Shown: piece after piece, positions 8,365 to 16,816 of the stretch | Layout of the letters: the number at the start of each line of letters is the position of its first letter | How positions within the stretch are numbered: position 1 is the first letter of the stretch | Assembly (NCBI GenBank): GCA_963697975.1 | Contig: OY969111.1 | Span: forward strand, 4,588,001-4,652,000 | Source: QHXM01 sp963697975 | GTDB taxonomy: Bacteria; Acidobacteriota; Blastocatellia; Pyrinomonadales; Pyrinomonadaceae | Length of the DNA: 64,000 bases | Reading direction: 5' to 3' | The notes under the pieces: generated by a model | The model's database searches: none | The model's input: only the letters and a program-made list of their open reading frames with translations | What the model was told of the DNA's origin: nothing | Program-made: the position numbers and the translations under genes

Positions 8365-9834
8365 ATGCAACTGATACTCAACGTCACCTTTCCGTTCGGG
8401 CGTTTTCACGGGGGCGAGTTTCCGCCTTCGCCATCGCGTCTTTTTCAAGCGTTGATTGCCGGAAGTCATCGCGGCATCTATGTTCGGCAAAACGCCGAGG
8501 CCCGTGACCATGCGCTTGAATGGCTGGAAAATATCGTACCTCCAATTATCGAAACTTGTCAGGCTGAAATGTTCGGAGCGAGCGCGACTAACTACGTTCC
8601 TAACAATGACAACTCTTTCGCCCATAATAGGACGGCAAAATCAATGCGAGCATTTGTTTTGCGAGAAGACAGTGTACTTCGTTACGTCTGGCAACTTCCC
8701 GATAGTGAGCAGAGCAAAGCCAATGCGGAGGTTGTTTGTGCGATGGCGCGGCTCGTCACGCATTTGGGGCACGGGCAGGATGTGGTTTTCGTCAGCGGTG
8801 AAATTTTAGCGGACGGCTTTACAACGGCGAAGGCTTCAATCGGGGCGCGGGTTGTCTTTCAACCGAAGGAGCAAAAGGGCGGCGATTGGACTGTGCCGCG
8901 TGCGGGCGCGCTGACTGCATATAAAAAGCGGTATGAGGAATTTCTTGAAACCGGAAACTTTCACACCGTCAACATTCCGCTTCGGCAAGTGAACTACGTT
9001 CCAGATAACACAATTGATTTAAGCTGTCCTTACGCGCTGTTTGAAATGAGCGACTTGCTTGATGGAGACAAATTTTTCAGCTTCGACGGGCGCGATTTGC
9101 GCCAACCCGCCGCGATGGTCAGACACGCCGTTACAGAATTCTTCGACAGCAGTAAAGGTGAAAAATTCAAAACACATTACGGCGAAGATTTGATCTCAAG
9201 AAAAGTTTACGGATACGAGCCGAAAGCCGAAGGCGAACAAAACAAACCCGTGAATCATCCTCATCTGGCGTTCATTCCGATTCCAAATTTATATCCGCCG
9301 CATCCCGACGGGCGCGTCCGTCGCGTTTTACTGGCTGGGTTCGGTCTTGAAAGCGAAACCGAAGGCGATCTGTTTGACGACATCGCCCGAAACTTAAACG
9401 GCGCGGAAATCAAAGACAACGGCGAACCCGTCGCCCGCTTGATGCAAGTTGAAGAATACAAAGGGAACAAGTTTTTTAATCAGTTTTACGGGCAATCGAG
9501 CCGACTCTGGCGAAGCGTGACGCCGATTATCTTGAGTGGCTTTAACCGTCGCGGACGCAAGCCTGAACAATTGCTTTACCGCGCGCTCAATCAAATCGAA
9601 ATCGAAAACGATGCCATCGAATCGTTGGCTATTTATCGTAGTCCGATTGTCCCGAAGACTTTTCGCCCGATGGATTATCACTTGAGCGGGTATCTAAACG
9701 AGAATCCTCGTTATCACGCCGAGATTATTTTCAAACGTCCCGTGAGCGGCTGTCTGGTGATAGGCAGAGGAAGACACGCAGGCTTTGGTTTAATGATGCC
9801 GATGAGCAAACATGAGCGAGACGAAACGACCTAG
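8365..9834 (+). CDS. csb2: Type I-G Csb2 (Cas5-Cas6 fusion type)
   Basis: This 489-residue protein fits Csb2 (GSU0054 family), which combines a Cas5-like 5'-handle subunit with a Cas6-like crRNA endonuclease. The N-terminal half starts with a RAMP strand (QLILNVTFPFGRFHG) and PPSPSRLFQALIAG. The C-terminal half has HPHLAFIPIPN, then RLWRSVTPIILSGF and the glycine-rich GRGRHAGFGLM. An AGGGAG ribosome-binding site precedes the ATG. Its end overlaps the next gene by 23 nt. It already has a complete Cas6-like half, which makes the following gene an apparent duplicate. Confidence 0.85.
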   Translation: MQLILNVTFPFGRFHGGEFPPSPSRLFQALIAGSHRGIYVRQNAEARDHALEWLENIVPPIIETCQAEMFGASATNYVPNNDNSFAHNRTAKSMRAFVLREDSVLRYVWQLPDSEQSKANAEVVCAMARLVTHLGHGQDVVFVSGEILADGFTTAKASIGARVVFQPKEQKGGDWTVPRAGALTAYKKRYEEFLETGNFHTVNIPLRQVNYVPDNTIDLSCPYALFEMSDLLDGDKFFSFDGRDLRQPAAMVRHAVTEFFDSSKGEKFKTHYGEDLISRKVYGYEPKAEGEQNKPVNHPHLAFIPIPNLYPPHPDGRVRRVLLAGFGLESETEGDLFDDIARNLNGAEIKDNGEPVARLMQVEEYKGNKFFNQFYGQSSRLWRSVTPIILSGFNRRGRKPEQLLYRALNQIEIENDAIESLAIYRSPIVPKTFRPMDYHLSGYLNENPRYHAEIIFKRPVSGCLVIGRGRHAGFGLMMPMSKHERDETT

Positions 9835-10615
9835 CCTTGTCAGTCCGAAATTTTCTCAGAGCCGCACCTTTGAAACGAACTACCATGTGGCGCGATTCGC
9901 TTTGAGTTCGGCGGTGTTGCCGCTCGTGACGGAAGCGTTGCCGTTGGCGGAGATGGCGCGGTTTGCGGTGAGTAGCCGAAGGACGAATGAGTCGTATTCG
10001 CTGACTCTGGCGGGGAAGACGGAGGGCGAGGGCGCGCCGCTCAAGGAGGATCACGCGCACGCGCATTTCTGGGCGACGGACGAGGATGTGGACGGGCGTT
10101 TGGATCATCTGACGGTGTACGCGCCGCGCGGGTTCGATGCGGATGATGTTGACGCGCTGGGACGGGTTCGCATCGTCAAACGGCATTACAAAAATCTGCC
10201 GGATGTGCGGTTGGTTCTGCTGGGCATTGGCGGGCAAGATGATTTCGCGCATGTTCCCGTGTTTCGCGCGGCGAAGCGTTGGCGGTCGGTGACGCCTTTT
10301 TCGTTGCCGCGCTTTGCGACGCGCGGTGGGGGCAAGCGCGCTCGTCCCCGCGATCTGCCGGAGGGGCAGTTGCGGCGCGAGTTACGCTTGCGGGAATTGC
10401 CCGAACCCGTTTCGGTGACGCCGCTCGGCGGCTATCGAGCGGGCGGCAGAAGGGAAGTGCGCTGGCTCGAATTTCAGACGCGACGGTTCAAGGGCGAACA
10501 GGGCTACGGGCTGGCGGGTTTCGAGTTGGAGTTTGCGGAGGAGACGGCGGGGCCGCTCGCGCTCGGCTTCGGATGTCATTTCGGCTTGGGCTTGTTTGAG
10601 CCGGTGCGGGATTGA
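9812..10615 (+). CDS. Stand-alone Cas6-like protein related to the C-terminal half of Csb2
   Basis: This 267-residue protein shows the signature of the Csb2 C-terminal domain: HAHAHFWATDEDVDGRLDHL, then RWRSVTPFSLPRF, RREL..ELPEPVSVTPL and a closing GFGCHFGLGLFEPV. It overlaps csb2 by 23 nt. Its base composition is clearly more GC-rich than csb2 and matches cas4-cas1, so the join at about 9830 looks like a boundary between modules of different history. It may be the active crRNA endonuclease, with csb2 acting mainly as Cas5, or a paralogue left after recombination. The His-rich HAHAH segment is the likely catalytic or structural centre (inference). Confidence 0.75.
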   Translation: MSETKRPSLVSPKFSQSRTFETNYHVARFALSSAVLPLVTEALPLAEMARFAVSSRRTNESYSLTLAGKTEGEGAPLKEDHAHAHFWATDEDVDGRLDHLTVYAPRGFDADDVDALGRVRIVKRHYKNLPDVRLVLLGIGGQDDFAHVPVFRAAKRWRSVTPFSLPRFATRGGGKRARPRDLPEGQLRRELRLRELPEPVSVTPLGGYRAGGRREVRWLEFQTRRFKGEQGYGLAGFELEFAEETAGPLALGFGCHFGLGLFEPVRD

Positions 10616-10745
10616 GCTAATCGTAGTGCGGCATGTGATTCAAATCGCAAGCCGCAAATTTGCCGGAAAATTTTTGCTCGACGGCTTTCCGGTTTCGCTT
10701 CGTCACAGACATTGAATCAGTGAGCGTGAAAGGAGCGCTGATGAA

Positions 10746-12578
10746 ATGATGTCGAATGAGACGAACGAAATAAATGAAGGCGTCGAACAGATTCCGGCGC
10801 GCATGATTAACGAATACACGTATTGCCCGCGACTTTTCTTCCTGGAATATGTTCAGCAGGAATGGGCGCACAATGCGGACACGCTTGATGGGCGATTCGT
10901 TCACCGCCGGGTGGACGAGGAGCGTGGGCGCGTGCCGGAACCCAAAAAGGTGGTTGAGATGCCGCGCCTGCATGCTCGTTCGGTGCTACTCGGCTCGGAT
11001 GCTCTCGGAGTAACGGCGCGGGTGGACGTGATTGAGGCGGATGACGGGCGCGTGATTCCGGTGGATTACAAGCGGGGTGCGCCGCCCGACGTACCGGAGG
11101 GGGCATATGAACCCGAGCGCGTGCAGGTCTGCGTGCAAGGGATGCTGTTGCGCGAGCACGGTTACGAGTGCGAGGAAGGTGCGCTCTATTTCGCGGAGAC
11201 GAATCAGCGTGTCCGCGTTGAGTTGACAGACGAACTCGTGACGCGCACGAAGGAGTTGATAGCGGAAGCGCGCCGCGTCGCCGCCAACCAGACGATTCCT
11301 CCGCCGCTCGTGCGGTCGCCGAAGTGCCCGCGCTGCTCGCTCGTCGGAATCTGCTTGCCGGATGAAACAAATCTGCTGCGCGAAGCCACAGCCAAGGGAC
11401 TTGCTGACGAAGCTACGGCGGAAAACGAACTGCCCCGTCCATCGAAAGCTGAGGCAGAGCCGCGCCGCTTGATTCCCGCGCGGGACGATGCTCTCGCGGT
11501 GTATGTGCAAGGACAGGGTTACAGCGTTGGTCTGCGCGGCGAAGTTTTAGAGATACGCGAAAAGGGCAAAGCAGTGAGCGATGCGCGGCTGCTTGAGACT
11601 AATCAGCTCTGTTTATTCGGCAACGTACAGCTTTCCGCGCAAGCTCTGCATGAACTCGCCGGGCGCGGCGTACCTGTCATACACATGTCTTACGGCGGTT
11701 GGCTGACTGCGGTGACGACTCCGCCGCCGCACAAAAACATAGAGCTGCGCCGCCGTCAATTCAAAGCCGCCGACGATAAAGAATTTTGTCTTCAACTCGC
11801 ACGCGCATTCGTTTCCGGTAAGATTCGCAACGCGCGCACGCTCCTGCGTCGCAACGCACGCGAACTGCCGCGCGAGACTTTAGTGCGCCTCGCCTATGCG
11901 CGCCGCGATGCCGAGCGCGCCGGGGCTCTCGAACAGCTTCTAGGCATCGAAGGCGCGGCGGCGCGCGATTACTTCGCCAGCTTCTCGTTGATGTTCAAAA
12001 CAAACAGAGGACGCGAACTTGATACCGAACCGCTGGAAGAAGAACCTTCTTCCGCAGAGGACGACGTTGTCTCTCCCGTTGCGCCGCCAGATGAACCGAC
12101 ATGGACGCGCTTTGATTTCACGAAACGTAATCGCCGACCGCCGCGCGATCCCGTCAACGCTCTACTCTCGTTCGTTTATGCGATGCTCGCGAAAGATTTG
12201 GTGGTGACACTCGTCGGCATCGGGCTAGACCCGTACCTGGGTTTTTATCATCAGCCGCGCTACGGGCGTCCCGCACTCGCCCTCGACTTGATGGAGGAGT
12301 TTCGCCCGCTCGTCGCCGATTCAGTCGTCATCAATCTAATCAATAACGGCGAAGTTCGTCCGACGGATTTTATCACCCGCGCCGGAGCCTGCGCGCTCAC
12401 TCCGCACGGCAGAAAGCAGGTGCTCGAAGGCTACGAAAGACGCTTAGATACGCTCGTCACGCACCCGCATTTCGGCTATGCGATCAGCTACCGTCGTATC
12501 TTCGAGGTACAAGCAAGACTGCTCGCGCGACATCTCACTGGCGAGATAAACTTCTATCCGGCATTCTGTACGCGCTAA
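10746..12578 (+). CDS. cas4-cas1: Cas4-Cas1 fusion, spacer-acquisition nuclease/integrase
   Basis: This 610-residue fusion is typical of type I-G. The Cas4 part (about 15-205) has the first Fe-S cysteine in YTYCPRLF, the RecB-like active site RVDVIEADDGRVIPVDYKRG, and the closing cysteine cluster CPRCSLVGIC. Cas1 follows: catalytic Glu in GIEGAAARDYF, and His/acidic residues in GLDPYLGFYHQPRYG and ALDLMEEFRP. Between the catalytic Glu and RFDFTKRNRRPP is an acidic insert of about 40 residues (EEEPSSAEDD and neighbours) that most Cas1 proteins lack. The ATG at 10746 follows AAGGAG. Cas4 should select protospacers by PAM and Cas1 integrate them. Confidence 0.93.
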   Translation: MMSNETNEINEGVEQIPARMINEYTYCPRLFFLEYVQQEWAHNADTLDGRFVHRRVDEERGRVPEPKKVVEMPRLHARSVLLGSDALGVTARVDVIEADDGRVIPVDYKRGAPPDVPEGAYEPERVQVCVQGMLLREHGYECEEGALYFAETNQRVRVELTDELVTRTKELIAEARRVAANQTIPPPLVRSPKCPRCSLVGICLPDETNLLREATAKGLADEATAENELPRPSKAEAEPRRLIPARDDALAVYVQGQGYSVGLRGEVLEIREKGKAVSDARLLETNQLCLFGNVQLSAQALHELAGRGVPVIHMSYGGWLTAVTTPPPHKNIELRRRQFKAADDKEFCLQLARAFVSGKIRNARTLLRRNARELPRETLVRLAYARRDAERAGALEQLLGIEGAAARDYFASFSLMFKTNRGRELDTEPLEEEPSSAEDDVVSPVAPPDEPTWTRFDFTKRNRRPPRDPVNALLSFVYAMLAKDLVVTLVGIGLDPYLGFYHQPRYGRPALALDLMEEFRPLVADSVVINLINNGEVRPTDFITRAGACALTPHGRKQVLEGYERRLDTLVTHPHFGYAISYRRIFEVQARLLARHLTGEINFYPAFCTR

Positions 12579-12615
12579 TCACCTCATGACAGAGACTTGT
12601 GAAGGAGCTTAACCG

Positions 12616-12909
12616 ATGCGTCTGACATATCTGGTTGCTTACGACATCAGCGATCCAAAACGACTGCGACGTGTGCATCGCACGATGCGCGGATACGGCG
12701 ACGCCTTACAACTCTCAGTCTTTCATTGTCAGCTCTCCGCCTCCGAGCGCATCTTGATGATCGAAGCCCTCACCAAAGTTATTAACACACGCGAAGATCA
12801 AATCATTATCGTCAATCTAGGCCCTGCCGAACAACGTGGAGCCAACAGCATCCAAACACTCGGTCGCACAGTTGACAACTCCTCCATGCGTTGTGCGATT
12901 ATCGTTTAG
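12616..12909 (+). CDS. cas2: Cas2, type I-G adaptation subunit
   Basis: This 97-residue Cas2 bridges Cas1 dimers in the integrase. It has the ferredoxin-like opening TYLVAYDISDPKRLRRV with the conserved Asp, QLSVFHCQLS as the second strand, and INTREDQIIIVNLGP. An AAGGAG ribosome-binding site lies just upstream of the ATG. It ends the I-G operon, about 200 nt before the first repeat. Confidence 0.92.
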   Translation: MRLTYLVAYDISDPKRLRRVHRTMRGYGDALQLSVFHCQLSASERILMIEALTKVINTREDQIIIVNLGPAEQRGANSIQTLGRTVDNSSMRCAIIV

Positions 12910-13116
12910 CTTGCTATCAGTGGCTCCGCGCAAGGCTAAAGCGAGCACTGACCCAATGCTCATGAATGCGGTTTCCGCTCGCAACACTTAAACAGCGGCG
13001 TATTAAATGTTTAGCTCAGTCCGACAAGTTACCCTCATGTCAGTTCGACATCCAAATCGGTACCGCTCGAATCCAACAGGGAAAGTTGATAGTATGTGGC
13101 TAGTTACAGCCGAGAA
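12910..13116 (+). promoter_or_regulatory. Leader of the type I-G array
   Basis: This 207-bp non-coding stretch lies between cas2 and the first repeat, the expected leader position because the repeat 3' end reads ATTGAAGC on this strand. A bulged stem (12917-12926 with 12943-12951) follows the cas2 stop and may end the cas transcript. Further on lies the short palindrome ATGTCAGTTCGACAT. It has no resemblance to the leaders of the two type III arrays. Confidence 0.65.
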
Positions 13117-16100
13117 GTTTCCACGTTTGAATAAACGTGGCTCAATTGAAGCCCCCATTACAATCCCTCCAAAACTCTTATCTCTGCGGGTTTCCACGTT
13201 TGAATAAACGTGGCTCAATTGAAGCAGCCTCTCGCCAGAGGCGGTAGAGAGATTCGTGTGATTGTTTCCACGTTTGAATAAACGTGGCTCAATTGAAGCC
13301 GCCTCAACACTCGTAGAAGTTCTACGCGCAACTTCTAGTTTCCACGTTTGAATAAACGTGGCTCAATTGAAGCATCTTCCCGGCGAAGCTCAAGCGTTAA
13401 GCCTCATCAATGGTTTCCACGTTTGAATAAACGTGGCTCAATTGAAGCGAGGTTTCTAGCTTCTCAAGAAAGGGACTCTGGCATGGTTTCCACGTTTGAA
13501 TAAACGTGGCTCAATTGAAGCTTAGCACCTCACACACTCCCGCTCAATAAGTGGGAGGTTTCCACGTTTGAATAAACGTGGCTCAATTGAAGCACTATGG
13601 AGCAAAGTTGATGCCCAGCACGGGTGGGCGTGTTTCCACGTTTGAATAAACGTGGCTCAATTGAAGCTTTCCCACAATTTGTGGCCCGTAGATTGGTTGT
13701 CTTGGTTTCCACGTTTGAATAAACGTGGCTCAATTGAAGCTCGCCCGTCCGGGTCTGAATGCGCGTGTCGTACTGGGTTTCCACGTTTGAATAAACGTGG
13801 CTCAATTGAAGCTCATCACAGAACAATTCAATCGCACGCGGCAGCGCAGGTTTCCACGTTTGAATAAACGTGGCTCAATTGAAGCTTCAAAGCTGAGTTG
13901 CACCAATCCGCTCTATTGACTGTTTCCACGTTTGAATAAACGTGGCTCAATTGAAGCACCAGCTACCAAAGCCGCGCCTGCGCCCGCGTGCGCGGTTTCC
14001 ACGTTTGAATAAACGTGGCTCAATTGAAGCCTCAAAAGTCAGCCGCCGCGCCCCGCTCTCGCGCGAGGTTTCCACGTTTGAATAAACGTGGCTCAATTGA
14101 AGCACACCGAGACGCAATCATTGAATTGTCAGCTAAAGAGGTTTCCACGTTTGAATAAACGTGGCTCAATTGAAGCTTTAGTCCCGTCACCGTTGCCGCA
14201 CGAATGAGCCTTCGTTTCCACGTTTGAATAAACGTGGCTCAATTGAAGCAAGACTTATTTGGGCAGGGACGCATCGTGAACCAAAAGTTTCCACGTTTGA
14301 ATAAACGTGGCTCAATTGAAGCGCTCCAACTCTAGTATCTGATAGCCCTGTTCCTCATCGTTTCCACGTTTGAATAAACGTGGCTCAATTGAAGCTTGAA
14401 TCCCGTGACACCAAGCGTCTCAATTGTGAGAGTTTCCACGTTTGAATAAACGTGGCTCAATTGAAGCGGCAGGGGAAGGTTGCGGACGGCACGCGCCATG
14501 TGTCGTTTCCACGTTTGAATAAACGTGGCTCAATTGAAGCACTACGGAGCAAAGTTGATGCCCAACGTGGGCGGTCGTCGTTTCCACGTTTGAATAAACG
14601 TGGCTCAATTGAAGCTTCGTGGTCTGACTCCAAATTGTCCCGGTCAGGGTAGTTTCCACGTTTGAATAAACGTGGCTCAATTGAAGCAAATGAAAGATGC
14701 GCGCCGACGATCTTGATTCTGACCGTTTCCACGTTTGAATAAACGTGGCTCAATTGAAGCGTACGATCAGAGACTGCCATTCGTGCCCTTTATTCGTTTC
14801 CACGTTTGAATAAACGTGGCTCAATTGAAGCCCAAAATGAAAAAGCTAAAAGCTCTCTTAGCTGTCGGTTTCCACGTTTGAATAAACGTGGCTCAATTGA
14901 AGCCTTTCTGTCTCCAATCATTTCAACTCCAGTGGTAATTGGTTTCCACGTTTGAATAAACGTGGCTCAATTGAAGCGTAGTGAGCGCGGACGGGATCAA
15001 AGCCGACAGCGCGCAGGTTTCCACGTTTGAATAAACGTGGCTCAATTGAAGCAGCCTCGGCCTCTTCGGCCTTTCTTGCAGCCTCGGCCTGTTTCCACGT
15101 TTGAATAAACGTGGCTCAATTGAAGCATGCCTGACGTGACCGGCTCACTCGTTTCGTGATGCGGGGTTTCCACGTTTGAATAAACGTGGCTCAATTGAAG
15201 CATTAACTAAACTTTCTTAAATTGCACCTGAGATGCAGGAATGTTTCCACGTTTGAATAAACGTGGCTCAATTGAAGCGGACTCTTCTCGCGCAGGAGCG
15301 TGATAAACGCCTGGCGTTTCCACGTTTGAATAAACGTGGCTCAATTGAAGCTTCCTTAAAAAGTTCTGCTGCACCTTCATTTCCAGAAGTTTCCACGTTT
15401 GAATAAACGTGGCTCAATTGAAGCTTGGGAGTGAATAGCGACACTCCCCGACAATGCCGACGTTTCCACGTTTGAATAAACGTGGCTCAATTGAAGCGTG
15501 CCTCTGGCGTCCTGCTCTACAGCTTCAAGAAATGTTTCCACGTTTGAATAAACGTGGCTCAATTGAAGCTGAGCCACAGAATATTTTTAGTAGTCTGCGA
15601 CCAGGTTTCCACGTTTGAATAAACGTGGCTCAATTGAAGTAAGCCCGGAATGACCGTTGTAGACGTTGGTGCTAATGGTTTCCACGTTTGAATAAACGTG
15701 GCTCAATTGAAGTTTGTCGGCCCGGTCGAGATGTTCCCAAGTGTGAGAGCGTTTCCACGTTTGAATAAACGTGGCTCAATTGAAGTGGCCCGGCATTGCC
15801 AGCGCGCGTGAAAACATATTCGGTTGGTTTCCACGTTTGAATAAACGTGGCTCAATTGAAGTTCCCCCTCCCGAAGCGCACGGGCTAAAACCTTAACGGG
15901 TTTCCACGTTTGAATAAACGTGGCTCAATTGAAGTATTGAGTGCAAGCCTCAGAGTCACAGTAACCGCCGAGTTTCCACGTTTGAATAAACGTGGCTCAA
16001 TTGAAGTGCGAAGTAAGCCCGGAATTGGCAGACCTCGCTAACGCGGTTTCCACGTTTGAATAAACGTGGCTCAATTGAAGTTACTCCGGCGCGTCGTTGG

Positions 16101-16590
16101 TTTTTGCAGAACCTCTTGTTTCCACGTTTGAATAAACGTGGCTCAATTGAAGTGAGCGCCTCAAGCACCTTCGCGGCTTTCAGCACGGCGTTTCCACGTT
16201 TGAATAAACGTGGCTCAATTGAAGTCGTTATTGTGGACCTCAAAAACTCTCAACTCTTCAAGTTTCCACGTTTGAATAAACGTGGCTCAATTGAAGCAGG
16301 AAGCCCCATCACGAGACCAAGCCGATGCGCCAGGGCGTTTCCACGTTTGAATAAACGTGGCTCAATTGAAGCCCTGTGCATTCGACACCACAGGCTGACC
16401 ACTTGGCTGGTTTCCACGTTTGAATAAACGTGGCTCAATTGAAGCAAGCTCGTCTGCTCTCGGTATCGCGAACGGCGAGTTGGTTTCCACGTTTGAATAA
16501 ACGTGGCTCAATTGAAGCGATCGTGCCCCGCGCTCACGAATGAGCCGACGAAATGTTTCCACGTTTGAATAAACGTGGCTCAATTGAAGC
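13117..16590 (+). CRISPR. Type I-G CRISPR array: 48 repeats, 47 spacers
   Basis: I counted 48 copies of a 36-nt repeat beginning GTTTCCACGTTTGAAT and ending GTGGCTCAATTGAAGC. It folds as an 8-bp stem (CCACGTTT/AAACGTGG) with a GAAT loop. Spacers are mostly 36-39 nt. Orientation is plus: the 3' end resembles the ATTGAAAC handle, the array follows cas2, and decayed units lie only at the right end. Nine consecutive repeats (starts 15605, 15678, 15751, 15827, 15900, 15972, 16046, 16118, 16190) end in T instead of C; all the rest end in C. Spacers 7 and 20 are diverged versions of one sequence. Confidence 0.99.
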
Positions 16591-16619
16591 GGATTGCTCC
16601 GACATTAAAGCCAGTTCGT

Positions 16620-16720
16620 CGCGCAACTTGAATCGAACCAATGTGGAATTGAAACATGAATGCCGCGCGGTCAGTCTTGTCCGGCATTAAATGTCTTAAT
16701 CGAACAAGAGTGGAATTAAC
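16620..16720 (+). CRISPR. Two decayed repeat-like units after the type I-G array
   Basis: Two related 36-nt segments, about 16620-16655 and 16685-16720, share CTT(g)AATCGAAC, GTGGAATT and a final AAC. They are spaced like repeat plus spacer. They do not match the main repeat except in the GTGG-AATTGAA tail, so they look like trailing remnants of an older, different repeat. The first ends in GTGGAATTGAAAC, a classic CRISPR repeat 3' end. The rest of 16591-16816 holds no gene, only a small palindrome (CGATCTT-T-AAGATCG near 16760). Confidence 0.6.
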
Positions 16721-16816
16721 CGGCGAATGGAAGAAATTGGAGTGATAGAGTGAGTGCTGGCGATCTTTAAGATCGGTGGTGAATTGGTACGCGGTTATGA
16801 ATGCGGCAATGAATGC

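Noticed and set aside
13003..16583. Open frames of 60-120 codons on both strands inside array 1
   Set aside because: They are translations of the repeat (SIEPRLFKRGN or PRLNKRGSIE recurring) with spacers between, not proteins.
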